From Gammaproteobacteria bacterium (lineage in GTDB: Bacteria > Pseudomonadota > Gammaproteobacteria > Natronospirales > REEB76), in the NCBI GenBank assembly GCA_027317045.1, contig DAHVFI010000002.1, positions 1-9,012 on the forward strand: 9,012 nt of DNA, read 5' to 3'. A program made the position numbers and the translations under genes. The notes beneath the pieces were generated by a model. It was not told the DNA's origin. It did no database searches and saw nothing but the letters and a program-made list of their open reading frames with translations. Below, one piece after another: positions 1-5,777 of this stretch. Every line of letters starts with the position of its first letter. Positions within the stretch are counted from its first letter, which is position 1.

Positions 1-363
1 AATGCTGTGCTGAGTCTGGATGTGACCCCACAAATCACACCGGACAATCGCATCATCATGGACCTGGAAGTGCATGACGATACGGTCGGCCAGTTTGTAC
101 CCACCAGCAACGGTGGCAGCGTGCCCAGCATCAACACCCGCAATGTCAAGACACAGGTGCTGGTGGATGACGGTGAAACGGTGGTCTTGGGCGGCATCTA
201 TGAAACCACCCAGAATTCCACCGTCAACAAAGTGCCGTTACTGGGTGACATCCCGCTCATCGGCTGGTTGTTCCGCAATACCCAGGTGACCAACAACAAA
301 GATGAACTGCTGATATTTGTCACCCCCAAGATCATGACGCAGAACGCCATGTTGGGTGAGTAA
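1..363 (+). CDS. pilQ: Type IV pilus secretin PilQ, C-terminal end (partial)
   Basis: The last 120 codons of an outer-membrane secretin; the 5' end lies outside the window. PilQ forms the multimeric outer-membrane channel through which the type IV pilus passes. The fragment carries typical C-terminal secretin-core features: an opening beta-strand stretch (LSLDVTPQITPDN), the VDDGETVVLGGIYE segment at about residues 57-70 of the fragment, then VPLLGDIPLIGWLF followed by a strand ending in LLIFVTPKIM. The pairing of a DGETVVLGG strand with a GDIPLIGWLF hairpin is diagnostic of the PilQ/HofQ branch. The protein ends with a short polar tail and TAA at 361-363. A pilQ gene directly before aroK-aroB is the classical arrangement in proteobacteria and supports PilQ over a type II secretion GspD. 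pilMNOP would be expected upstream of the window. Confidence 0.95.
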   Translation, partial: NAVLSLDVTPQITPDNRIIMDLEVHDDTVGQFVPTSNGGSVPSINTRNVKTQVLVDDGETVVLGGIYETTQNSTVNKVPLLGDIPLIGWLFRNTQVTNNKDELLIFVTPKIMTQNAMLGE

Positions 364-384
364 CCACGCAAGCGTGTGGCTTTT
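364..384 (+). terminator. Possible weak intrinsic terminator after pilQ
   Basis: Directly after the pilQ stop codon, CCACGC (364-369) can pair with GTGTGG (374-379) around the loop AAGC, with one G-T wobble. The hairpin is followed by CTTTT (380-384). The stem is only 6 bp and the T run is short, so it may attenuate rather than stop transcription. It would separate pilus expression from the aroK operon. Confidence 0.35.
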
Positions 385-404
385 CCCCGAGAGAGAGGAT
401 GGAT

Positions 405-554
405 ATGCTTAATGTGAGTATTTCAAAATCATCCCCGGCAGGATATGGTGTCGGTATAAATGCTCCTTCTATATCTCAGCCGGGTACTTTTTATATTACA
501 ACGACATCGTCAAGTGGTCTCATAACCTTTAGCCCGGCCATCACTGTTCCTTAG
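405..554 (+). CDS. Small ORF of unknown function between pilQ and aroK
   Basis: I do not recognise this product. The frame is open from ATG 399 or ATG 405 to TAG 552-554, giving 51 or 49 residues. I prefer ATG 405 because the purine run GAGAGAGG (391-398) lies six bases upstream, a good ribosome-binding site position. The peptide is rich in Ser and Thr (16 of 51), also in Gly and Pro, has no Cys, and from Met3 on has a single charged residue (Lys). It ends in beta-prone stretches such as GTFYITTTSSSG. There is no signal peptide or clear membrane helix. By hand count GC is about 42% and third-position GC about 31%, well below the neighbouring genes. The frame is the same as aroK, separated by the TAG, and the aroK Shine-Dalgarno overlaps that stop. 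It may be a real small gene, a leader, a remnant of acquired DNA, or chance. Confidence 0.35.
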   Translation: MLNVSISKSSPAGYGVGINAPSISQPGTFYITTTSSSGLITFSPAITVP

Positions 555-560
555 GAGATA

Positions 561-1133
561 TTGGGCTGTTTGACACACCATGGCCCCAGCAATACTAACG
601 TAAGCCGGCTGTTCCTCATCGGCCCCATGGGGGCCGGGAAAACCGCTATCGGACGTGCACTCGCTCGCCTCCTGGGACGTGAATTTCTGGATACTGACCT
701 GGAGATTGAACGCCGCACCGGCGCCGACATCCCGCTGATATTCGAAAAAGAAGGCGAGGCGGGTTTCCGCCGGCGCGAGCGGCAAGTTATCGAGGAACTC
801 ACTCAACGGCAGCATATTGTGCTCGCCACCGGCGGCGGCGCGGTGCTGGATCCCGCCAATCGCGCGTGCCTGCAGACCCGCGGATTCGTGATTTACCTTA
901 AGGCTTCCGTCAATGCCCAGGCCGATCGCACCGGGCACAATCCGCGGCGCCCGCTGCTCACAACACCCGATCGCGAGGCGCGGCTGCAGGAGCTGTTCGC
1001 AGTCCGCGAACCTCTTTACCAGAATATTGCTCAACTCACGGTCATCACTGACCATGGGCGGGTAAGGCAGTTGGCTCAGCACATCCAACAGGAATTTGAA
1101 AAGACCGCCGGCGTGTTAAGTAACATCTGCTGA
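561..1133 (+). CDS. aroK: Shikimate kinase
   Basis: Phosphorylates shikimate to shikimate 3-phosphate with ATP, the fifth step of chorismate synthesis, in the cytoplasm. The 190-residue product has the Walker A loop GPMGAGKT at residues 21-28, the shikimate-binding DTD at 44-46, an FRRRE segment with Arg70, the GGG shikimate-binding turn at 91-93, a lid with Arg123 and RRPLL at 129-133, and the REPLY motif with Arg149. This is a complete set for the family, whose members are usually about 170-190 residues. There is no usable ATG before the P-loop. The chosen start is TTG 561, only three bases after AGGAG (553-557); TTG 570 in the same frame would have 12-base spacing and is an alternative. 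An in-frame TAG at 552-554 blocks extension further upstream. The stop is 16 bp before aroB, so the two are probably co-transcribed. Confidence 0.95.
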   Translation: MGCLTHHGPSNTNVSRLFLIGPMGAGKTAIGRALARLLGREFLDTDLEIERRTGADIPLIFEKEGEAGFRRRERQVIEELTQRQHIVLATGGGAVLDPANRACLQTRGFVIYLKASVNAQADRTGHNPRRPLLTTPDREARLQELFAVREPLYQNIAQLTVITDHGRVRQLAQHIQQEFEKTAGVLSNIC

Positions 1134-1149
1134 GCAGGGGAGTGCTGTC

Positions 1150-2229
1150 ATGGCCACGTTGACTGTGCGACTCGGAACCCGCAGCTACCCTGTTCACATC
1201 AATGCAGGGCTGCACGACCGCCTGGAACTGTTTTCCGAATACCTGCAGAAGAATGCCGTATGCATCATCACGGACGATAACGTAGCGCCACTCTATCTGC
1301 GAGAGCTCGGCCGCACGCTGACAGCGTTCGCACCAGGTCATCTGATTCTGCCTCATGGGGAGGCGCACAAAGATTGGCGCAGTCTGGACAGCATCTTCAG
1401 TTTCCTGCTCAAACGCGGATTCGGCCGCGATGCGGTGCTGCTGGCTCTGGGCGGCGGCATGGTGGGCGACTTAACCGGCTTTGCCGCTGCCTGTTATCAG
1501 CGTGGCATCAATTATATTCAGGTGCCCACCACCCTGCTTGCGCAAGTGGATTCCTCCGTGGGTGGCAAAACCGCCATCAACCATCGCCGTGGCAAGAACA
1601 TGATTGGCGCCTTTCACCAGCCGCTGGCAGTGGTCGCCGACACCAATGCACTCAAAACACTGCCGCCACAAGAGTTAAGTGCCGGCCTGGCGGAAGTCAT
1701 CAAATGCGGGTTAATCCTCGATGAGGATTTTTTTCTATGGCTGGAAACTCATGTGCAGGAAATATTGGAGCTCAACCCGGAAGCCTGCCAGTACGCCATT
1801 CTCCGCGCCTGCGAGATTAAGGCGGCTATCGTCGCGGAAGACGAACATGAGCAGGGCCGGCGCGCGCTGCTTAATCTGGGGCACACTTTCGGCCACGCCA
1901 TCGAGAGCGCACTGGGTTATGGCGAATGGTTGCATGGTGAAGCCGTAGCCGCCGGTATCGGCATGGCGGCAGATATGGCGGTGCGCATGGATTGGCTCAA
2001 GGCTTCCGAATACCGGCGTATCTGCCGGCTGTTGGAGCGTGCCGGGCTACCCAGCAAACCGCCTGCGTCGTTAACACCCATGCAGCTCCTCAACCACATG
2101 CGGCGCGACAAAAAGGTGCGTAAAGGCCGGCTGCGCCTGGTGCTGCCAAGAGGCATTGGCCAGGCAGTGGTCAGCGAAGACTTCAATCCACAACTGCTGG
2201 GCGATACCTTGGCCGGTAAGCCTATTTGA
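1150..2229 (+). CDS. aroB: 3-dehydroquinate synthase
   Basis: Converts DAHP to 3-dehydroquinate, the second step of the shikimate pathway, using NAD and a divalent metal, usually zinc. The product is 359 residues, normal for the family. The NAD-binding GGGMVGDLTGF lies at 101-111, followed by the PTTLLAQVDSSVGGKTAIN segment at 126-144 and GKNMIGAFHQP at 149-158. Predicted metal ligands are Glu182 in LAEVIKCG, His245 in NLGHTFGHAIE and His262 in LHGEAVAAG. ATG 1150 is preceded by CAGGGGAG (1135-1142) with good spacing. The gene follows aroK by 16 bp, and its stop overlaps the dgt start by 4 bp. No damX/dam-type genes follow, unlike in enteric bacteria. Confidence 0.97.
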   Translation: MATLTVRLGTRSYPVHINAGLHDRLELFSEYLQKNAVCIITDDNVAPLYLRELGRTLTAFAPGHLILPHGEAHKDWRSLDSIFSFLLKRGFGRDAVLLALGGGMVGDLTGFAAACYQRGINYIQVPTTLLAQVDSSVGGKTAINHRRGKNMIGAFHQPLAVVADTNALKTLPPQELSAGLAEVIKCGLILDEDFFLWLETHVQEILELNPEACQYAILRACEIKAAIVAEDEHEQGRRALLNLGHTFGHAIESALGYGEWLHGEAVAAGIGMAADMAVRMDWLKASEYRRICRLLERAGLPSKPPASLTPMQLLNHMRRDKKVRKGRLRLVLPRGIGQAVVSEDFNPQLLGDTLAGKPI

Positions 2230-3416
2230 AAAATTCGACTGCAACACCATGGCTCGCGGCTTGCGCCGCCCATGACTTCACCTCCCGGGGGCGCCGTTAC
2301 CCTGAGCCGCCGCCGCACTACCGCAGTGAATATCAGCGCGATCGCGATCGCATCATCCATGCGACCGCCTTCCGCCGGCTCATGTATAAGACCCAGGTGT
2401 TCGTATACGACGAGGGTGACTTATACCGCACGCGTCTCACCCATTCCCTGGAAGTCGCACAGATCGCCCGCAGCGTAGCGGTGGCGCTCGGTCTCAACGA
2501 AGCCCTCACGGAAGCCATCGCCCTCGCCCATGATCTTGGCCACACGCCTTTCGGGCACGCAGGACAGGACGCCCTGAATGACGTCATGCGGGAGTACGGC
2601 GGCTTCGAGCACAATCTCCAATCCTTGCGGGTGGTGGATCAGCTGGAAGAAAAATATGCGGGATTTCAAGGGCTTAACCTCACATTTGAGACCCGCGAAG
2701 GTATCCTCAAACACTGCTCCCTCACTAATGCCAGACAATTGGGTGACCTGGGCCGGCGGTTTATCGAGCATCGGCAGCCCAGCCTCGAGGCCCAGCTCGC
2801 CAACATCGCCGATGAGATTGCCTACAACAATCACGATGTGGATGACGGCCTGCGTGCCGGCCTGATCAGTGTGGAACAGCTCATGGAAATCGAGCTTTTC
2901 CGCGAGCCCTACACCCAGGTGACTCAGCGCTACCCCGGGCTTCCGACACGACGACTGATACACGAGACCGTGCGCCGCATGATTGATGGGCTAATCACCG
3001 ACCTGATCGAGAGCAGTCGTGCCAATATCGCGGCGGCGGCACCCGACAGCATCGAGGCGGTACGCGCGCTCCCCCAACCGCTGATCAATTTCAGCCACGG
3101 TATCGGCCCCAAAAACCAGGCACTCGCACGCTTTCTGCGTGCGCAGCTATACCATCACCCACAGGTGCGACGCGCCGCGGATAAGGCCATGCACATGGTG
3201 CGCGAGCTGTTCAGTGTCTACTTCAATAATCCCGAACAAATACCCGACAGTCTTTCCGTGACCATGCGCGCAAATCAGATACGCGAAAATGCCGTCGAGC
3301 GTGCCCGCAAGGTTGCGGACTACATCGCCGGAATGACGGATCGTTATGCCTTGCGTGCCTACCGGCGTGCCACCGATCAAAGCGATGCCCTGTCCGGGCA
3401 TGTGGATTCCGCGTGA
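2226..3416 (+). CDS. dgt: Deoxyguanosinetriphosphate triphosphohydrolase-like protein (HD domain)
   Basis: Member of the Dgt family of HD-domain enzymes that hydrolyse dNTPs, classically dGTP, to the nucleoside and inorganic tripolyphosphate, affecting dNTP pools. The 396-residue product begins with the typical RSEYQRDRDRIIHATAFRRL region (33-52) and KTQVF. Predicted metal-binding residues are His73 in LTHSLEV, His102-Asp103 in AHDLGHTPFGH and Asp196 in IADEIAY. Other hallmarks are GGFEHNLQSLR at 125-135 and TFETREGILKH at 153-163. Position 114 is Gln in HAGQ, where the E. coli enzyme has a Glu thought to be catalytic; I believe Gln is common in related proteobacterial proteins. The start is TTG 2226, overlapping the aroB stop as TTGA, with a weak ribosome-binding site. 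The nearby ATG 2249 is out of frame, so translation probably depends on coupling to aroB. True substrate range is uncertain. Confidence 0.92.
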   Translation: MKNSTATPWLAACAAHDFTSRGRRYPEPPPHYRSEYQRDRDRIIHATAFRRLMYKTQVFVYDEGDLYRTRLTHSLEVAQIARSVAVALGLNEALTEAIALAHDLGHTPFGHAGQDALNDVMREYGGFEHNLQSLRVVDQLEEKYAGFQGLNLTFETREGILKHCSLTNARQLGDLGRRFIEHRQPSLEAQLANIADEIAYNNHDVDDGLRAGLISVEQLMEIELFREPYTQVTQRYPGLPTRRLIHETVRRMIDGLITDLIESSRANIAAAAPDSIEAVRALPQPLINFSHGIGPKNQALARFLRAQLYHHPQVRRAADKAMHMVRELFSVYFNNPEQIPDSLSVTMRANQIRENAVERARKVADYIAGMTDRYALRAYRRATDQSDALSGHVDSA

Positions 3417-3458
3417 TAGAATCTTCAGAATTCAAACCGCGCTAGTTATCATGTCCCC

Positions 3459-4175
3459 ATGCTTTCCAGTAACACCATACCACGCCGCGAACGGCTAATT
3501 TTCGCCCTGGACGTCCCGGATGCCGGCAGCGCGCGCCAATTAGTGACGCAATTGGGCGAAACAGTGAACTTCTACAAGATCGGTCTTGAGCTGTTCATGG
3601 CCGGCGGCTACTTCGAACTGCTGGACTGGCTGGTGGCGCAACAAAAAAAAGTGTTCGTGGATCTAAAGTTCTTCGACATCCCCGCTACCGTACAGGCGGC
3701 AGTACGTCAGTTGTCACAGCGCGGCGCCACTTTCTGTACCGTGCATGGCAATCAAGCCATTATGGAAGCGGCGGCCCAGGCCAAGGGCGGTCTTAAGATA
3801 CTGGCGGTCACGGTGCTCACCAGCCTGGATCGCGGCGATCTGGATGATCTGGGTTTTCACTGCGATGTAGAGCAATTAGTGCTGTCACGGGCACGCCGCG
3901 CCCTGGAGGCGGGCTGTGACGGCGTGGTGTCGTCGGGCATGGAGGCGGCCCGACTGCGCGCTTTCATTGACCATCGTCTACTGGTGGTGACTCCCGGTAT
4001 CCGCCCGGTGGATAACCGCCCGGACGACGATCAGAAACGCACCGTGACCGTGGAACAGGCCTTCCGCAACGGCGCCGATTACATCGTGGTGGGACGCCCG
4101 ATTCGCAGCGCGCCGGATCCGCATGCTGCCGCCGAAGAAATCCAACGAAGTATCGCGACGATCTTTCCCAAGTGA
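3459..4175 (+). CDS. pyrF: Orotidine 5'-phosphate decarboxylase
   Basis: Decarboxylates orotidine 5'-monophosphate to UMP, the last step of de novo pyrimidine synthesis. The 238-residue TIM-barrel protein has Asp18 in FALDVPD, Lys40 in FYKIGLELF, and the catalytic DLKFFDIP at 68-75 (Asp68, Lys70, Asp73). Later phosphate- and base-binding elements are VTPGIRP at 177-183 and GADYIVVGRPI at 205-215. This is the bacterial (E. coli-type) family, and length and motif order are normal. ATG 3459 is the start; ATG 3451 is out of frame. No clear Shine-Dalgarno is visible. The gene begins 42 bp after dgt and its stop overlaps the hemE start by 4 bp (GTGA). Confidence 0.97.
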   Translation: MLSSNTIPRRERLIFALDVPDAGSARQLVTQLGETVNFYKIGLELFMAGGYFELLDWLVAQQKKVFVDLKFFDIPATVQAAVRQLSQRGATFCTVHGNQAIMEAAAQAKGGLKILAVTVLTSLDRGDLDDLGFHCDVEQLVLSRARRALEAGCDGVVSSGMEAARLRAFIDHRLLVVTPGIRPVDNRPDDDQKRTVTVEQAFRNGADYIVVGRPIRSAPDPHAAAEEIQRSIATIFPK

Positions 4176-5242
4176 ATAGCGCGCCGCTCAAGAATGATCT
4201 GCTGTTGCGCGCGCTGCTGCGCGAACCTACGCCACGCACGCCCGTATGGATCATGCGCCAAGCCGGCCGTTATCTGCCGGAATACCGCGAAACCCGCGCC
4301 CGCGCCGGCAGTTTCATCACTCTCATGAGCACACCGGAGCTGGCCTGCGAAGTCAGCTTACAGCCTGTGAACCGCTTTGCGCTGGATGCGGCCATCCTGT
4401 TCTCCGACATCCTCACCATTCCCGCCGCCATGGGCCTCGGCTTGCACTTCGTGGAAGGCGAAGGCCCGAGCTTCGAGCGGCCGGTACGCGATGCCGCCGC
4501 CGTCACCAAATTGGGCGTGCCCGATCCCGAACAGGATCTGCTTTATGTGCTGGATGCGGTGCGGCTTATCCGCAGCGAACTGGCCGGGCGCGTACCGCTC
4601 ATCGGCTTCACCGGCAGCCCCTGGACTCTGGCCTGCTACATGGTGGAGGGCGGAGCCAGCAAGGAATTCGCCCACATTAAAAGCATGCTGTATGCCGAAC
4701 CGGCCCGCTTGCACCAACTGTTGGCGCTGCTGGCGCGCAGCATCGCTCTGTATCTCAACGCCCAAATCGCCGCCGGCGCCCAGGCGCTGATGCTATTCGA
4801 TACCTGGGGTGGTGTACTCACCGGCTCCGCCTACCGCGAATTTTCCCTGCACTATATGAGTACCATCGTTGGCCAATTAAAGCGCGAAAGCGAAGGCCGG
4901 CGGGTGCCGGTGATTCTGTTTACCAAGGGTGGGGGTGCATGGCTGGAATCCATGGGGCAAAGCGGTGCGGATGCACTCGGAATTGATTGGACCCAGGATT
5001 TGGGCGAAGCCCGGCGGCGCGTGGGCGGCCAAGTGGCCTTGCAGGGCAATCTCGACCCCGCCGCACTGCATGCTCCGCCGGCACGCATCCGCGAAGAGGT
5101 GAAAAAGGTGTTGGACAGTTTCGGCAAGGGCAGCGGCCATGTATTCAATCTTGGCCATGGCATTACGCCGGGAGTAAAACTCGAACATGCCGCCGCCATG
5201 ATCGCGGCGGTGCATGAATTGAGCCCGGCGTATCACCGCTGA
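4172..5242 (+). CDS. hemE: Uroporphyrinogen decarboxylase
   Basis: Removes four carboxyl groups from uroporphyrinogen III to give coproporphyrinogen III in heme synthesis. It is a cytoplasmic, cofactor-free enzyme. The 356-residue product carries the substrate-binding RQAGRYLPEY at 29-38, the key Asp79 in FSDILTIP, Tyr156 in the CYMVEGG segment following GFTGSPWTLA, DTWGG at 210-214, GNLDP at 292-296 and His329 in NLGHGITP. All expected active-site residues are present. The start is GTG 4172, overlapping the pyrF stop codon, which implies translational coupling; no ATG is available in this frame before the conserved N-terminus. It is the last gene of the left-hand operon and is followed by a hairpin-rich spacer that may stop transcription. 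Confidence 0.97.
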   Translation: MNSAPLKNDLLLRALLREPTPRTPVWIMRQAGRYLPEYRETRARAGSFITLMSTPELACEVSLQPVNRFALDAAILFSDILTIPAAMGLGLHFVEGEGPSFERPVRDAAAVTKLGVPDPEQDLLYVLDAVRLIRSELAGRVPLIGFTGSPWTLACYMVEGGASKEFAHIKSMLYAEPARLHQLLALLARSIALYLNAQIAAGAQALMLFDTWGGVLTGSAYREFSLHYMSTIVGQLKRESEGRRVPVILFTKGGGAWLESMGQSGADALGIDWTQDLGEARRRVGGQVALQGNLDPAALHAPPARIREEVKKVLDSFGKGSGHVFNLGHGITPGVKLEHAAAMIAAVHELSPAYHR

Positions 5243-5309
5243 TTCCAGCCGGGATTCACAGCAGCCCCCCATTGCGAGGAACGCGGTGACGCTGCACGCT
5301 CCGGGTTTG

Positions 5310-5378
5310 TGGGAGTGGCCGGCGGACCGCAGGTCCGCGCCATGATTCCGGCTCATCGCGGCGGAGCTACCACTCCCA
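5310..5378. repeat. REP-like intergenic palindrome
   Basis: The outer arms TGGGAGTGG (5310-5318) and CCACTCCCA (5370-5378) are exact reverse complements. Inside lies a perfect 7-bp hairpin, GCGGACC (5322-5328) / GGTCCGC (5332-5338) with loop GCA. The design of a GTGGGAG-type head, an internal GC-rich stem and a complementary CTCCCA tail resembles the REP-like interspersed repeats of Pseudomonas and Xanthomonadaceae. It lies 67 bp downstream of the hemE stop and could stabilise the hemE mRNA end or slow transcription. That it is multicopy is an inference; only one copy is visible here. Confidence 0.6.
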
Positions 5379-5457
5379 AAATACCCATCCCGAAAGCAAA
5401 ATTTTGCGGCCGTTGACCACGGGATTTGGTGCCGGTTCCCGCACCGGCGGGCGTGGC

Positions 5458-5483
5458 ACTTTCCTTGGACGAGCAAGGAAAGT
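5458..5483. repeat. Perfect 10-bp inverted repeat within the hairpin array
   Basis: ACTTTCCTTG and CAAGGAAAGT flank the loop GACGAG with no mismatch. This is the most recognisable core of the array. Confidence 0.75.
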
Positions 5484-5517
5484 ACCCAAAGGAACTCGCC
5501 CCGGGGATTCCGCGCTT

Positions 5518-5552
5518 GCCTGAAATCGAATGATAGACATTCGACTTCAGGC
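5518..5552. repeat. 15-bp inverted repeat (one mismatch), loop ATAGA
   Basis: The arms at 5518-5532 (GCCTGAAATCGAATG) and 5538-5552 (CATTCGACTTCAGGC) pair over 15 positions with one A-C mismatch. Flanking GC-rich bases (CGC on the left, GCG on the right) can extend the stem past a TT bulge. Confidence 0.75.
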
Positions 5553-5580
5553 GCGTTCCCTCGCTTCTCGCCTGACTCAG

Positions 5581-5619
5581 GCCGGCGCAGACGGCACTTC
5601 CCTGTGCCGCTGCGCCGGC
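5581..5619. repeat. 16-bp inverted repeat with one bulged A
   Basis: The left arm 5581-5597 and right arm 5604-5619 (GTGCCGCTGCGCCGGC) pair over 16 bp once A5591 is bulged out, with loop TTCCCT. This very GC-rich stem is the strongest hairpin in the window. A short palindrome, GCCTGACTCAGGC (5570-5582), abuts and overlaps it. Confidence 0.75.
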
Positions 5620-5637
5620 TCGTCGTCCTGACTTCGC

Positions 5638-5660
5638 CCCGCCCCGATGGGGCGGGCTTT
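5638..5660 (+). terminator. GC-rich hairpin with short T run, possible terminator
   Basis: CCCGCCCC (5638-5645) pairs with GGGGCGGG (5649-5656) around GAT, followed by CTTTGTCTT. A stable 8-bp stem and a short interrupted T tract give terminator-like character on the + strand. It lies about 400 bp past hemE, so it may only be a backstop or simply part of the repeat. Confidence 0.35.
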
Positions 5661-5738
5661 GTCTTCGTCAAACTGCGAGGCTCGGCGTCATCCACGGGGT
5701 ATTTAAGAGCGCCTCCTCAGCACCTGAGTATCGTTATC

Positions 5739-5765
5739 GTTGGGGTTCGTTTCGCTCATCCCAAC
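5739..5765. repeat. GTTGGG...CCCAAC inverted repeat next to fadD
   Basis: GTTGGG (5739-5744) and CCCAAC (5760-5765) flank a 15-nt loop containing TTCGTTTCGCTCA. The layout, TTGGG then a TTCG...CGCTCA core then CCCAACCT, matches an intergenic repeat style I recall from many beta- and gammaproteobacteria. It lies 12 bp past the fadD stop and may serve as the 3' hairpin of fadD mRNA, although no T tract is present. A smaller hairpin, CTCAG/CTGAG (5716-5720, 5724-5728), precedes it. Confidence 0.45.
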
Positions 5766-5777
5766 CTGCACGCCCTC

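Larger units (their letters stand above)
5396..5656. repeat. Array of consecutive hairpins, probable interspersed repeat
   Basis: A gene-free stretch in which most bases belong to an inverted repeat. In order: the palindrome GCAAAATTTTGC (5396-5407); GCCGGT/ACCGGC (5431-5436, 5443-5448); ACTTTCCTTG/CAAGGAAAGT (5458-5467, 5474-5483); a 15-bp stem with one mismatch (5518-5532, 5538-5552); GCCTGA/TCAGGC (5570-5575, 5577-5582); a 16-bp stem with one bulged A (5581-5597, 5604-5619); and CCCGCCCC/GGGGCGGG (5638-5645, 5649-5656). The hairpin with the ACTTTCCTTG arm followed by ACCCAAAGGAA resembles a class of interspersed intergenic repeats I recall from proteobacterial genomes, often mis-called as basic proteins. 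Function is unknown; it may encode structured RNA or act as a transcription barrier between convergent genes. Confidence 0.6.

Noticed and set aside
455..497. TATAAA (455-460) and TATATT (492-497) as promoter -10 boxes for aroK.
   Set aside because: Neither has an acceptable -35 box at 16-18 bases upstream. The local AT richness alone makes such boxes likely.
510..1088. A 192-codon - strand frame opposite aroK.
   Set aside because: It is fully antisense to a gene with complete shikimate kinase motifs, and its translation shows no family features.
5396..5656. The hairpin array read as an integron attC site or a CRISPR array.
   Set aside because: The stems differ from one another, there are no regular spacers or identical repeats, and no integrase or cas gene is in the window.
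4877..5695. A 272-codon open frame on the - strand running from the hairpin region into hemE.
   Set aside because: More than a third of it is antisense to hemE and the rest crosses the hairpin repeats. The translation is basic, low in coherent secondary structure and motif-free, as expected for a GC-rich shadow.
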